Positions 38,015 through 47,684 are shown, numbered from the stretch's first letter. The stretch is DNA of 64,000 nucleotides from Clostridium sp. AM58-1XD (GCF_003464085.1 NZ_QSDR01000012.1:1-64000), one strand, 5' to 3'. A program made the numbers and translations. Notes: a model not told the origin generated them from the sequence alone.

Positions 38015-38794
38015 ATGATTCAGTACGAGAAAGTAAACGGGAATTTTGATTTAACGGGAAAGACAGCAATTGTCGTAGGAGGAGCAGGCGGAATCGGAGA
38101 AGCTACGGCTCAGATGTATGCAAGGAAGGGAGCCAGAGTCGCTATCGTTGATTGTAAGGATAACTGCCCGGAAGTAGCTGCAAAGATTGCAGAAGAGTTC
38201 GGAGTACAGACCATTGGCGTCAAATGCGACGTAACAAGTCAGGAGAGCGTGGATGGCATGATGAAGACAGTGCTGGAAGCCTTTAGAGAAATCAACATTC
38301 TGGCCGCTATGCCCGGATTCGTGGATCTCTACCGTGCTGAAGAGATTTCCATTTCTACCATTGAAAAGCACATGTCTATCAACGCGGTCGGTGTGTTCCG
38401 GGTATGCCAGGCAGTTGCCAATCAGATGATTCGACAGGGCAAAGGAGGAAAGATGGTCTGCGTTACTTCTCAGGCCGATTTTATCGCCATTAACAAACAT
38501 GTAGGTTATACCATGAGCAAAGCGGCAGTGGTAGGCATGATCAAAGTCTGCGCACTGGAATGGGCGGAATATGGAATCAATGTCAATGGAGTGGCTCCGA
38601 CAGTAGTGAACACCTATATGGGTGAAAAAGCATGGCAGGGCAAGGTTAAGACAGATATGATTGAGAAAATTCCGGCACACCGTTTTGCCGAGACAGATGA
38701 AATTGCAGCGGCAGTGCTGTTCTTATCCTGCAATGAGTCAAATATGATCACAGGCGAGGATCTTGTTGTAGACGGCGGATTTACGATTTATTAA
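38015..38794 (+). CDS. Short-chain dehydrogenase/reductase
   Basis: A 259-residue classical SDR. It has AIVVGGAGGIGEATAQMYA (NAD(P) loop), catalytic YTMSK (Tyr near 166, Lys near 170) and the C-terminal TGEDLVVDGGFTIY. An Asp after the second strand (VAIVDCKD) suggests NAD(H) preference. As the first gene of a kinase/transketolase/symporter operon it probably oxidises a polyol or reduces a keto-sugar; the precise substrate is unknown. The start follows AGGAGGAAACAAAA. Confidence 0.85.
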   Translation: MIQYEKVNGNFDLTGKTAIVVGGAGGIGEATAQMYARKGARVAIVDCKDNCPEVAAKIAEEFGVQTIGVKCDVTSQESVDGMMKTVLEAFREINILAAMPGFVDLYRAEEISISTIEKHMSINAVGVFRVCQAVANQMIRQGKGGKMVCVTSQADFIAINKHVGYTMSKAAVVGMIKVCALEWAEYGINVNGVAPTVVNTYMGEKAWQGKVKTDMIEKIPAHRFAETDEIAAAVLFLSCNESNMITGEDLVVDGGFTIY

Positions 38795-38840
38795 ATTTGT
38801 GGTACAGGAATCAGGAGTTAACAGAAGGAGAGGATATAAA

Positions 38841-39658
38841 ATGGATGCGTTGACAAGAAAAGCCTATGAACTGCGCCGCGATATCATTGAGATGGTACAT
38901 AATTCCGGGGCGGGGCATGTAGGGGGAGATTTGAGTGTAATTGATATATTGACTGTCCTGTATTATAAGGTAATGAACGTTTCACCTGAAAAAGCAGAGG
39001 ATCAGGACCGCGACCGATTTCTTTTGAGCAAGGGCCATTGTGCAGACGCGCTGTATTGTGTCCTCGGAGAAAAAGGATACTACGATAAAGAGGAAGCAAT
39101 TAAAACCTTCAGCCAGTTTGGGAGCCGGTTTATCGGCCACCCAAACAAGGAAGTACCTGGCGTTGAAATGAACTCCGGTTCCTAGGCCACGGGATATCAG
39201 TAGGCGTGGGTATGGCTTTGGCAGCCAGAATGAACCGTCAGGCTTATCGTACTTATGTGGTGTTGGGTGATGGAGAGATGGCGGAGGGTTCCAATTACGA
39301 AGGCATGATGGCCGCAGGCCATTATAAGCTTGACAACCTCTGCGTCACTGTGGATTTAAATCGTCTTCAGATCAGCGGCACTACGGCGCAGGTGATGGAC
39401 AGCGCCAGTCTGGCAGACAAATTCCGCGATTTCGGCTGGAATGTCATCGAGGTCCTGGATGGAAATGACTGTACCCAGCTGGTCGTTGCTTATGAGCAGG
39501 CGGCCGCCTGTAAAGGGAAGCCAACAGTAGTGATTGCCAATACGGTGAAGGGAAAGGGGATTTCTTTTATGGAGAACCAGATTTCCTGGCACCATGGAGT
39601 GATGACAGAGGAACAGTATGGACAGGCGGTAAAAGAACTAAAGGAGGTACTGCAATGA
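38841..39658 (+). CDS. Transketolase, N-terminal (thiamine diphosphate) subunit (one frameshift)
   Basis: Repaired reading is 272 residues. The ThDP-binding half of a split transketolase has SGAGHVGGDLS, SKGHCADALY and GDGEMAEGSNYEG...DLN, the ThDP motif. The frame breaks at GGTTCCTAG (39179-39187); adding one C gives GSLGHGISVGVGMAL, a conserved transketolase stretch. Start 38841 follows AGAAGGAGAGGATATAAA. It transfers two-carbon units between sugar phosphates together with the C-terminal subunit, whose ATG overlaps its stop. Confidence 0.87.
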
Positions 39659-40590
39659 ATAAAATAACGAACAGACAGGCTATCTGTGACACATTATTGG
39701 AAGCAGCGAAGAGAGACCGGGATATTGTTGTACTTTGTTCGGATTCCAGAGGTTCAGCGTCCATGACGCCTTTTGCAAAGGCTTATGCGGAACAGTTCGT
39801 GGAGGTGGGGATAGCGGAACAGGATCTGGTATCCGTATCCGCCGGACTGGCGGCCTGCGGAAAAAAAGCCTTCGCTGTTTCTCCGGCGTGTTTTTTATCG
39901 ACCAGAAGCTATGAGCAGGCAAAAATCGACGTGGCATATTCCAATACCAATGTTACCCTGGTTGGGATCAGCGGGGGAATCAGTTACGGCGCTCTGGGAA
40001 TGAGCCACCATTCCTGCCAGGATATTGCCGCAATGTGTGCGCTTCCGGAAATGCGGGTTTATCTGCCCAGCGATCGGTTTCAGACAGGAAAACTGATTGA
40101 GGCGCTGCTTCAGGATGAAAGGCCTGCCTATGTTAGAGTCAGCCGTTCGGCCACGGAAGATATCTATGATGATCAGATGAAATTTGAACTGAATAAGGCC
40201 CATGTATTGTCTGAAGGCGCAGATGCCATGATTATCGCCTGCGGCGAAATGGTTCCATATGCCATGGAAGCTGCAAAAATACTAGAGAAGATTGGTATCC
40301 GGGCAGGAGTCATGGATATGTACTGTTTAAAACCTTTGGATGAGGAAACGGTTCTGAAATACGCCGGCAAGGTGAAGTGCCTGGTAACGGTAGAAGAACA
40401 TTCGGTTTATGGTGGTCTTGGCAGTATGGTGGCGGCAGTGACGGCGGAGAGACACCCGGTAAAAGTAAAGAAAATAGCCCTGCCTGACGGCCATCTGATA
40501 CCAGGTTCCAACACAGAAGTATTTGCCTACTACGGAATGGATGGAGCCGGAATTGCTGAAACTGTTAAAAAAGCACTGATAGAGGGATAA
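39655..40590 (+). CDS. Transketolase, C-terminal subunit
   Basis: A 311-residue partner carrying the pyrimidine-binding and C-terminal domains. VEVGIAEQDLVSVSAGLAACGKKAF holds the Glu that activates thiamine diphosphate, and MSHHSCQDIAAMCALP and VTVEEHSVYGGLGSMVA are typical. Translation is coupled to the N-terminal subunit by ATGA overlap, ensuring equal amounts. It is 4 bases before the kinase gene, so a ketose phosphate made by the kinase is probably the donor. Confidence 0.9.
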   Translation: MNKITNRQAICDTLLEAAKRDRDIVVLCSDSRGSASMTPFAKAYAEQFVEVGIAEQDLVSVSAGLAACGKKAFAVSPACFLSTRSYEQAKIDVAYSNTNVTLVGISGGISYGALGMSHHSCQDIAAMCALPEMRVYLPSDRFQTGKLIEALLQDERPAYVRVSRSATEDIYDDQMKFELNKAHVLSEGADAMIIACGEMVPYAMEAAKILEKIGIRAGVMDMYCLKPLDEETVLKYAGKVKCLVTVEEHSVYGGLGSMVAAVTAERHPVKVKKIALPDGHLIPGSNTEVFAYYGMDGAGIAETVKKALIEG

Positions 40591-40593
40591 AAG

Positions 40594-42069
40594 ATGGGGT
40601 ACATATTGGGGTTAGACCAGAGCACACAGGGGACGAAGGCAATCCTTGTGGATGAGAAAGGAAGATTATGGGGCCGTGCGGATCAAAGCCACAGGCAGAT
40701 TGTGAATAAACAGGGTTGGATTTCCCATGATCTGGAAGAAATATATAGGAACACATGCAGTGTGATACGGAATGTGATTGAACAAACGGGGATTGCAAAG
40801 AACGAGATTGCAGCGATTGGGATCAGTAACCAGAGAGAGACAACAGCAATCTGGGACAGAGATGGAAAACCGTTAAATGAAGCGATTGTATGGCAGTGCT
40901 CCAGAGCCAGGGAGATTGCTCAGAACCTGGCTCCCTATGGAGAGCAGATAAAAAATAAAACAGGACTTATGCTGTCGCCCTTTTTTCCGGCGGCTAAGAT
41001 GGCCTGGCTGCTGTCAAACACAGAAAGCGCAAAACAAATGGCGCCGGAAAATCTGTGTCTGGGTACGATAGACAGCTGGCTGATATACAGGATGACAGGA
41101 GGAAAGTCATTTAAGACCGATTATTCCAATGCCTCAAGAACCCAGTTGTTCAATATCCATACCCTGTCCTGGGATGGGGAATTGTGCAGGCTTTTCGGGA
41201 TTTCTGAAATGTCACTGGCTCAGGTTTGCGACAGCAACAGCCTGTTCGGGATGACTGATCTGGATGGATACTTTGAACATGAGATTCCGATCCATAGCGC
41301 GGTCGGAGATTCTCACGGAGCTTTATTCGGCCAGGGCTGCCACAGCAAGGGGATGATTAAGACAACTTATGGAACCGGTTCCTCCATCATGATGAATACA
41401 GGAACAGAGTGCGTATCCAGCAGCCACGGCCTGGTGACTTCTCTTGCATGGGGGATAGACGGGCAGGTGAATTATGTGCTGGAAGGGAATATCAACTATA
41501 CAGGCGCAGTGATCACATGGCTAAAAGATGAACTTCACCTGGTCAGTTCTCCGGATGAAAGCGAAGCTCTTGCCAGAGCTGCCAATCCTATGGATAAAAC
41601 AGTGCTGATTCCTGCCTTTTCCGGATTGTCCGCACCATATTGGAGTGATACGGCGAAAGCTATGATATATGGAATGAGTCGTACAACAGGAAAAAATGAA
41701 ATTGTAAAGGCGGCCCTGGAAAGTATTGCCTTGCAGATCCAGGCAGTACTGGGGGCAATGGAGAAGGACAGCGGTATCAATATAAAAGAACTGCGTGTTG
41801 ACGGCGGACCTACGAGAAATTCCTATCTAATGCAGCTTCAGAGCGATCTCTCTAAATTAAATGTGGCCGTAGCCAAAATCGAGGAATTGTCCGCAATGGG
41901 GGCTGCCTGTCTGGCCGGAATCGGGGCTGGAATCTTTAAACAATCTGAACTGTTTTCGGAAGAAGGCAGAATGATATACAGTCCGCAGATGACGGAAGAG
42001 GAACGAGAGGAAAAAGCTGGAAATTGGAATGAGGCCATCAGACTTGTATGTACTGCGGCCGTCCGGTAG
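40594..42069 (+). CDS. FGGY-family carbohydrate kinase (glycerol-kinase-like)
   Basis: A 491-residue FGGY kinase. ILGLDQSTQGTKAILVDEKG is the phosphate 1 loop, GISNQRETTAIWD and AIVWQCSRA resemble glycerol kinase, and TTYGTGSSIMMNTG plus ELRVDGGPTRNSYLMQ are the adenosine-binding signatures. Glycerol kinase homology is strong, but the context (SDR, transketolase, GPH symporter) favours a ketose or tetrose/pentitol-derived substrate. The catalytic Asp lies in the TIDSW/ GLSAPYW region as in the family. The ATG is 4 bases after the transketolase stop. Confidence 0.85.
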   Translation: MGYILGLDQSTQGTKAILVDEKGRLWGRADQSHRQIVNKQGWISHDLEEIYRNTCSVIRNVIEQTGIAKNEIAAIGISNQRETTAIWDRDGKPLNEAIVWQCSRAREIAQNLAPYGEQIKNKTGLMLSPFFPAAKMAWLLSNTESAKQMAPENLCLGTIDSWLIYRMTGGKSFKTDYSNASRTQLFNIHTLSWDGELCRLFGISEMSLAQVCDSNSLFGMTDLDGYFEHEIPIHSAVGDSHGALFGQGCHSKGMIKTTYGTGSSIMMNTGTECVSSSHGLVTSLAWGIDGQVNYVLEGNINYTGAVITWLKDELHLVSSPDESEALARAANPMDKTVLIPAFSGLSAPYWSDTAKAMIYGMSRTTGKNEIVKAALESIALQIQAVLGAMEKDSGINIKELRVDGGPTRNSYLMQLQSDLSKLNVAVAKIEELSAMGAACLAGIGAGIFKQSELFSEEGRMIYSPQMTEEEREEKAGNWNEAIRLVCTAAVR

Positions 42070-42080
42070 GAGGGGGAGTG

Positions 42081-43478
42081 ATGGAGAGGATGAATAAAAG
42101 GTATCGGTCTGATGAGGATTTAACTACTTTCCGCCTGACGCCTATGAAACGAATGTATTACGCTTTGGGGGATTTTGGTTACAATTTTATGTACTACTGG
42201 CTCAGTACATATCTGATGATTTATTATACGGATACAATTGGAATTCCGGCAGCTACGGTATCCGTGATGATGCTGGTGGTGAGGATTTTTGACGCATTTA
42301 ATGATCCGATTATCGGTTCGCTGGCGGATCGCACCAAAAGCCGGTGGGGAAGATATCGTCCATGGTTTATGCTTGGCTCTATTGCCATGGCATGTTTTAT
42401 CGTGCTGATCTTTGCAGCCAGTCCCCAATGGGAAATGACAAGCAGGCTTCTGTGGATGTGGATTGTATATTTACTCCTTACAGTAGCCTCCACTTGCAGT
42501 AATATGCCTTATGGCGCATTGAACGGCTGCATTACACCGGATTCAGAGGACAGAGCAAAGGTTTCCGGTCTTAGGATGATGTTTGCCAATGTGAGTTCCA
42601 TGGTGACGGTTATTATTGCCGTACCTCTGATGGTTGCATTTTCCTCTGATGGTTCCGCAAACAGCGCCAGAGGGTATTTCTGGGCGGTGCTCATTACCTG
42701 TATTCTGGGACTTCCTACTATGATTGTGAGTTGCTGTAAAACGAAAGAGGTGCTGACGCCGCCTCCCACCCAAAACCAGATTCCTCTGAATCTGCAGATG
42801 AAATCGCTGGTTAAAAACAGAGCTGTAATTATCCTGATCCTGGGGCAATTTATCCTGGGCTGCGTGATTTATGGAAGAGCAACGATGTTAGCCTATTACT
42901 GGCAGTATAATGCGGGAAATGCAGGGTATGCAACGACATATGGAGTGATAGGACTGGTAGCTACGATTGTCGGTACAGGGTGGTTCGGCAATTTCTTATT
43001 TAAACGGATGTGCCACAAGGGCAGAGTGTGCGCCGCCTTGAATCTGATAACTGCCGGTGCGTATTTTTGGATGTATTTTACTACGGCGCCATCTGTAATG
43101 TTCTGGATTTTAACCTTTGTAAGCAGCATGAGTTTTTATGCCTATATGGGGATTCATTTTGGGGCGATCGGCGATGCGGTAGACTTTGGAGAATTTATTT
43201 CAGGCGTGAGATGTGATGGCTTTTTATCATCCTTTGTGTCTGTAGCCAATAAGGCCGGAGGAGCGGTAATGCCGGCTGTCGGAGCAGCTGTGCTGGCTGC
43301 CATGAATTACGTAGCGGGCGGGGAACAGCCGGCGCAGATTTTGGATGCAGTTAACTGGTTTATAACGTTGATTCCGGCAATCCTCAGCTTGATTAATGCC
43401 ATGTTCTATCTGATGTATCCTATCAGTACGAAGAAACACAGGGAGATTATGGAAGAGCTGATCCGGCGCAGGCAATAG
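42081..43478 (+). CDS. GPH-family sugar:cation symporter (MFS)
   Basis: A 465-residue, 12-helix transporter of the glycoside-pentoside-hexuronide:cation symporter family. It opens with YALGDFGYNFMYYWLSTYLMIYYTD, then DAFNDPIIGSLADRTKSRWGRYRPW, the GPH hallmark. A late GAIGDAVDFGE also fits. It imports the operon's substrate with Na+ or H+. Start 42081 follows TAGGAGGGGGAGTG; upstream ORF extension overlaps the kinase and is not needed. Confidence 0.9.
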   Translation: MERMNKRYRSDEDLTTFRLTPMKRMYYALGDFGYNFMYYWLSTYLMIYYTDTIGIPAATVSVMMLVVRIFDAFNDPIIGSLADRTKSRWGRYRPWFMLGSIAMACFIVLIFAASPQWEMTSRLLWMWIVYLLLTVASTCSNMPYGALNGCITPDSEDRAKVSGLRMMFANVSSMVTVIIAVPLMVAFSSDGSANSARGYFWAVLITCILGLPTMIVSCCKTKEVLTPPPTQNQIPLNLQMKSLVKNRAVIILILGQFILGCVIYGRATMLAYYWQYNAGNAGYATTYGVIGLVATIVGTGWFGNFLFKRMCHKGRVCAALNLITAGAYFWMYFTTAPSVMFWILTFVSSMSFYAYMGIHFGAIGDAVDFGEFISGVRCDGFLSSFVSVANKAGGAVMPAVGAAVLAAMNYVAGGEQPAQILDAVNWFITLIPAILSLINAMFYLMYPISTKKHREIMEELIRRRQ

Positions 43479-43545
43479 TTTAGACGGAAAAGATAACCTG
43501 GCGAAGCCAGTCGTCTGCCATATAATAATTATTCCTATTACATAT

Positions 43546-43588
43546 AAATCCTGTAGAGAAGCAATCAGCTTTCCTGCAGGATTTTTGG
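43546..43588. terminator. Terminator between the sugar operon and DAHP synthase
   Basis: AAATCCTGTAG (43546-43556) pairs with CTGCAGGATTT (43574-43584) with one G-U and runs into TTTTTGG. The two flanking genes converge on it. Confidence 0.8.
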
Positions 43589-43642
43589 TTGAATCTATTG
43601 AATTTGGTTTTTACAGATGAAATCAGAAATATAATTACCGAT

Positions 43643-44674
43643 TTAATCGATTCCTTCAGCGATTTCGTAAAGAAGCCTTTCAGAATCATCCCACCCAAGG
43701 CAGGGATCGGTAATCGATTTTCCATAGCAGTGTTCGGAAATGCTCTGGCTGCCTGGTTCCAGATAGCTTTCAATCATTACGCCTTTGACCAGGCTGTGAA
43801 TGGAGCTGTCATGCCTGCGGCTGTGAAGAACTTCCTTTACTATACGGATCTGCTCCATATACAGCTTGTTGGAATTGGAATGGTTGGCATCTACGATGCA
43901 GGCCGGATTCATAAGACCGCGCTCTTCGTAGAGGTTGTTGAGCATAACAAGATCCTCAAAATGATAATTTGGAATACACTGGCCGTGTTTATTGACGGCA
44001 CCTCTTAAAATCGTATGGGTCAGGGGATTGCCGTGTGTCTTTACTTCCCATTCCCGCATGATGAATTCATGGCCTGTCTGAGCAGCCACGACGGAGTTCA
44101 TCATGACGGACAGATCACCGCTGGTCGGATTCTTCATTCCTACGGGAACATCGCAGCCGCTGCAAACGAGGCGGTGCTGCTGGTTTTCAACGGAACGGGC
44201 GCCTACGGCAATGTAAGACATGATGTCATTTAAATAGCTTACATTTTCGGGATAGAGCATCTCATCCGCGGTGCTGAAGCCGGTCTCTTCCAGAACCCTC
44301 ATGTGAAGATGGCGGATTGCATGAAGGCCTTCTGACATGCTGGGCTCTTTCTCGGGATCGGGCTGGTGGAGCATGCCTTTATAGCCCATGCCTGTCGTAC
44401 GAGGTTTATTCGTATAAACACGCGGAATTAAAACGAGTTTATCCGCAACCTTTTCCTGAACCTTTGCGAGGCGGCTGGTATAGTCCAGAACCGCATCCTC
44501 GTGGTCAGCGGAACAGGGACCGATAATAACGAGGAATTTATCGCTTTCCCCAGTAATGATTTTTTTCACTTCCTCATCCTTCTGCGCTTTTACAACTGCG
44601 AATTCTGCCGGAAGAGGGAACTGCTCCTTGATCTCAGCGGGCGTCGGCAGTTTCTGTATAAATTCAAATCCCAT
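43643..44674 (-). CDS. aroF: 3-deoxy-7-phosphoheptulonate (DAHP) synthase, class I
   Basis: A 343-residue type I-alpha DAHP synthase like AroF/G/H. It shows IIGPCSADH, PRVYTNKPRTTGMGYKGML, VGARSVENQQHR, GMKNPTSGD and CIVDANHSNSNK. It joins phosphoenolpyruvate and erythrose 4-phosphate as the first step of aromatic amino acid synthesis. Which amino acid inhibits it cannot be told. The start follows AGGAGGTACACCAA. Transcribed alone against its neighbours. Confidence 0.93.
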   Translation of the reverse strand: MGFEFIQKLPTPAEIKEQFPLPAEFAVVKAQKDEEVKKIITGESDKFLVIIGPCSADHEDAVLDYTSRLAKVQEKVADKLVLIPRVYTNKPRTTGMGYKGMLHQPDPEKEPSMSEGLHAIRHLHMRVLEETGFSTADEMLYPENVSYLNDIMSYIAVGARSVENQQHRLVCSGCDVPVGMKNPTSGDLSVMMNSVVAAQTGHEFIMREWEVKTHGNPLTHTILRGAVNKHGQCIPNYHFEDLVMLNNLYEERGLMNPACIVDANHSNSNKLYMEQIRIVKEVLHSRRHDSSIHSLVKGVMIESYLEPGSQSISEHCYGKSITDPCLGWDDSERLLYEIAEGID

Positions 44675-44769
44675 TTGGTGTACCTCCTGTTAGGAATAAA
44701 GGGGCTGCGGATCATTCCATCGTGCAGCACTCGCATTATTTCTTATGTAAAATGTAATCAATTCGTAAA

Positions 44770-44799
44770 TTGACTGATTTGTGATTTGTCCATTATAAT
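44770..44799 (+). promoter_or_regulatory. Promoter of the DUF4358 lipoprotein gene
   Basis: TTGACT (44770-44775), an 18-bp spacer and TATAAT (44794-44799), 70 bases before the ATG at 44870. Confidence 0.65.
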
Positions 44800-44869
44800 A
44801 TAAAAACAATAAGCAGACAAGTCAAGTTTTTTCTGCTTTTTGTATAAATCGCAGAACAGGAGAAAAAAG

Positions 44870-45595
44870 ATGAAGAAAAGGAATGTTAAAAAAGCTGTGT
44901 ATGCCGTTTGTGCAGCGGCTTTGCTTATGAATACAGCAGCCTGTGCAAAAGGAGCGGCAGAGGAAACAAAGGTAGAGAGCAGTGCTGAGACAGAAAGCCG
45001 GGAGGAGAGCAGTACAGGCCTGCCGGATGAAAGTGCAGATGAGGGCACAAAAGAGGACAGCACGGAGGAAACGCAGTCAGGCGCAGATGAAAGCCAGGGC
45101 ACAGGCAGCGAGACAGAGTCCGCACAGGAGGGAACTCTGGAGTACGTCTATCAGGCTGTAAAAAAAGCTTATGGGGACGAGTATATTCCCAGTATGGCTC
45201 TCGATTCAGCCATGCTGGAATCCATGTATGGGATTACGGAAGACATGTATGACGGCTTCATTGGAGAGGTCCCCATGATCAGCGCGCAGATCGATTCCTT
45301 TATCGCTGTGAGGGCGAAGGAAGGCAGGGGAAAGGATGTGGAAGCGATTCTGGAAGAATACAGGAAAAATCTTCTGGAAAATACGCTGATGTATCCGATG
45401 AATATGCCGGTTGCAAAATCCTCCCGGATTATAAGAGAGGGTGACGATGTGTTCTTTATTATGATGGGCACGGGCAGCGCACTGGATCAGGCGGAGACGG
45501 AGGAAGACATGCTGAAGGCAGCCGAGCAGCAGACGAATATCGCGTGGAGGCCATTAAAAGCTGTTATGGAGCAGTTTAAAAAAACCGGCAAATAG
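44870..45595 (+). CDS. DUF4358 lipoprotein
   Basis: A 241-residue secreted lipoprotein. A signal peptide with lipobox ends at a Cys near residue 24 (LMNTAACAKG). A low-complexity Ser/Glu/Thr linker follows (about 30-85), then a globular domain (about 90-235) with LEYVYQAVKKAYGDEYIPSM and a mid MISAQIDSFIAV stretch typical of DUF4358, found mainly in Lachnospiraceae and related clostridia. Function unknown. Start 44870 follows ACAGGAGAAAAAAG. Confidence 0.8.
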   Translation: MKKRNVKKAVYAVCAAALLMNTAACAKGAAEETKVESSAETESREESSTGLPDESADEGTKEDSTEETQSGADESQGTGSETESAQEGTLEYVYQAVKKAYGDEYIPSMALDSAMLESMYGITEDMYDGFIGEVPMISAQIDSFIAVRAKEGRGKDVEAILEEYRKNLLENTLMYPMNMPVAKSSRIIREGDDVFFIMMGTGSALDQAETEEDMLKAAEQQTNIAWRPLKAVMEQFKKTGK

Positions 45596-45675
45596 GTGTT
45601 GATTTTTACAAAGAGACCTGCTATGCTGAATACGCAGCAGTTATAAAAACTGTGCAAAGAAAGGAGACGACGAAC

Positions 45676-45846
45676 GTGGAAAGCCGAAGTTATACGTTGG
45701 AAGCAGACAGCTGTCATGAGCGTGTGGCAGTGGAGACATCACGGTCGTCTTCATTGCCGTTCTTGAAAGCGGTGATCTGTGCATGGAGCGGGCAGGTTAT
45801 CGTTACAGGCGGTGATCTGTGTGCAGAGCGCACGGTTGTCGCTTGA
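45676..45846 (+). CDS. Possible small ORF upstream of mgtE
   Basis: A GTG-started frame of 56 codons (VESRSYTLEADSCHERVAVE...) preceded by a strong AAAGGAGA nine bases upstream. I do not recognise it. Its 3' half contains two similar stretches, GCGGTGATCTGTG, 44 bases apart. The whole gap 45599-46135 otherwise holds a few stems, including ACGCAG...CTGCGT near 45963-45998. It may be a leader peptide or structured leader for mgtE, or nothing; the typical M-box motifs are not visible. Confidence 0.3.
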   Translation: MESRSYTLEADSCHERVAVETSRSSSLPFLKAVICAWSGQVIVTGGDLCAERTVVA

Positions 45847-46135
45847 GTGAGTAAAATCAGAGAATCTATGCTTATGAGAGCCATTTTCTGCGGAAGCAGG
45901 GAGTGGCTTTTCCTGTTTTGCATAAGCAGAGCAGAAAAACTGAAGCGATTTTTATTTTTTAACGCAGGATACCCATGTTGATGTATATGAGTGTTCTGCG
46001 TCAAAGGATAAAGCCTCCGGCGTTCTTGAAACATATGGAAAAGAAAGAGAGTAATTTCAGAGATTTTCCATATCATATTCTGTGTAACGGCTTTTCCGGT
46101 AGAAGAAATTTCGAGGGAAAAGGAGGAACCTGAAC

Positions 46136-47485
46136 ATGCAGGAATTCAACATGGAAGAGCTGCTGAAGCTGGCAGAAGAAAAACAGTTCCGCAGGCTGAA
46201 AGAAATACTGGCTGAGATGAATGAGATGGATATCGCCACATTTCTGGAGGAACTGGATTCGGAAAAAAAGGTGGCGGTATTCCGCATGCTGCCCAAAGAA
46301 CTGAGCACGGAAGTATTTGCCTGCCTGTCCGTGGAGACCCAGCGGCACATCATTAACAGCATTACGGATTTTGAACTAAAGTATATCATTGACGACCTCT
46401 ATGTGGACGACGCCGTGGATATGCTGGAAGAACTTCCGGCTGTAGTGGTTAAGAGAGTTTTAAAAAATGCGGGGCCGGACACCCGCCACCTCATCAATGA
46501 ATTTTTAAAGTATCCTGAGAACAGCGCGGGCAGCATTATGACGGCGGAATACGTGGGATTGCGCAAAAACATGACGGTGGAAGAGGCGTTTGCCTATATT
46601 CGGAAGCACGGTGTGGATAAGGAAACAATTTATACGTGTTATGTCATGGATGAGAAGCGCTTTCTGGAAGGCGTTGTGACCGTAAAAGATCTGCTTATGA
46701 ATCCGTATGATACCGTAATTGGCGACATCATGGATACACATGTAATCAAAGCGACTACGACGGACGACCAGGAGGAAGTTGCCGATGATTTCAATAAGTA
46801 CGATCTTCTGAGCCTGCCTATAGTCGACCATGAAAACCGCCTGGTGGGCATCGTAACCGTAGATGATATTGTGGACGTTATAGAACAGGAAGCTACAGAG
46901 GATTTTGAGAAGATGGCGGCCATCCTTCCAAGCGAGAAGCCGTATCTGAAAACGGGCGTAGCTGAGCTTGCGAAGAACCGTATCCTGTGGCTGCTGATCC
47001 TGATGGTAAGCAGCATGCTGACGGGAGGAATACTTGGAAAATACGAGAATGCGTTCTCCGTTCTGCCCCTGCTCGTGACCTTTATTCCCATGCTGACGGA
47101 CACGGGAGGAAATGCAGGCAGCCAGAGCAGCACGCTGATTATCCGAGGCATGGCGGTAGGTGAGATTGAACCGAAAGATGTATTTGCCGTATTCTGGAAG
47201 GAACTCCGGGTCGGAGCCGTCGTAGGCGTAATTCTGGGGCTTGTTAATTATATTCGTCTGATTATTATGTATCCTGGGAATGAAATGGTCTGTCTTACGG
47301 TTGTACTGAGCCTGTTTGCCACCGTTGTACTGGCAAAGACGATCGGCTGTATCCTCCCAATCGGTGCCAAGATGCTGAAAATGGATCCGGCGATTATGGC
47401 GGCGCCCCTGATTACGACGATTGTCGATGCGTTCAGCCTGGTCATATATTTTCAGCTGGCCTGCAGATTTCTGAATCTGTCATAA
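46136..47485 (+). CDS. mgtE: Magnesium transporter MgtE
   Basis: A 449-residue MgtE channel. The N-terminal helical domain is about 1-130 (LEELDSEKKVAVFRMLPKE), two CBS domains are about 135-255 (GSIMTAEYVGLRKNMTVEEA; LVGIVTVDDIVDVIEQEA), and five membrane helices span about 285-449, with FIPMLTDTGGNAGSQSSTL in the pore region. Cytoplasmic magnesium bound to the N and CBS domains closes the channel. The start follows AAAGGAGGAACCTGAAC. No terminator is obvious before the thi promoter. Confidence 0.94.
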   Translation: MQEFNMEELLKLAEEKQFRRLKEILAEMNEMDIATFLEELDSEKKVAVFRMLPKELSTEVFACLSVETQRHIINSITDFELKYIIDDLYVDDAVDMLEELPAVVVKRVLKNAGPDTRHLINEFLKYPENSAGSIMTAEYVGLRKNMTVEEAFAYIRKHGVDKETIYTCYVMDEKRFLEGVVTVKDLLMNPYDTVIGDIMDTHVIKATTTDDQEEVADDFNKYDLLSLPIVDHENRLVGIVTVDDIVDVIEQEATEDFEKMAAILPSEKPYLKTGVAELAKNRILWLLILMVSSMLTGGILGKYENAFSVLPLLVTFIPMLTDTGGNAGSQSSTLIIRGMAVGEIEPKDVFAVFWKELRVGAVVGVILGLVNYIRLIIMYPGNEMVCLTVVLSLFATVVLAKTIGCILPIGAKMLKMDPAIMAAPLITTIVDAFSLVIYFQLACRFLNLS

Positions 47486-47538
47486 GCAGCTGGAGATCAG
47501 AAAGAAATTTATTTCGGATAAAATCCGGCCGGCTGCAC

Positions 47539-47567
47539 TTGACATCAGGAAATTCCGGTGATAAACT
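47539..47567 (+). promoter_or_regulatory. Promoter of the thi operon
   Basis: TTGACA (47539-47544), a 17-bp spacer and TAAACT (47562-47567), placing the transcript start just upstream of the TPP riboswitch. Confidence 0.7.
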
Positions 47568-47575
47568 TAAAACGC

Positions 47576-47664
47576 AATAGGGAGCTCGTATGGCGGGCTG
47601 AGAGGAAGTAATCGAACTTCGACCTGAATAACCTGATTTGGGTAATGCCAACGTAGGGATCATA
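47576..47664 (+). ncRNA. TPP (THI-box) riboswitch
   Basis: Contains the conserved GGCTGAGAGG-like CTGAGAGG, the ACCTGAATAACCTGAT core and GGGTAATGCCAACGTAGGGA, the diagnostic TPP aptamer segments. It is followed by a terminator hairpin and then thiC, so bound thiamine diphosphate should stop transcription of the thi genes. Confidence 0.95.
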
Positions 47665-47684
47665 AGAGACATCAGTCGAATACG

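Noticed and set aside
45599..46135. M-box magnesium riboswitch upstream of mgtE
   Set aside because: The characteristic conserved segments were not found by eye; left as an unexplained leader.
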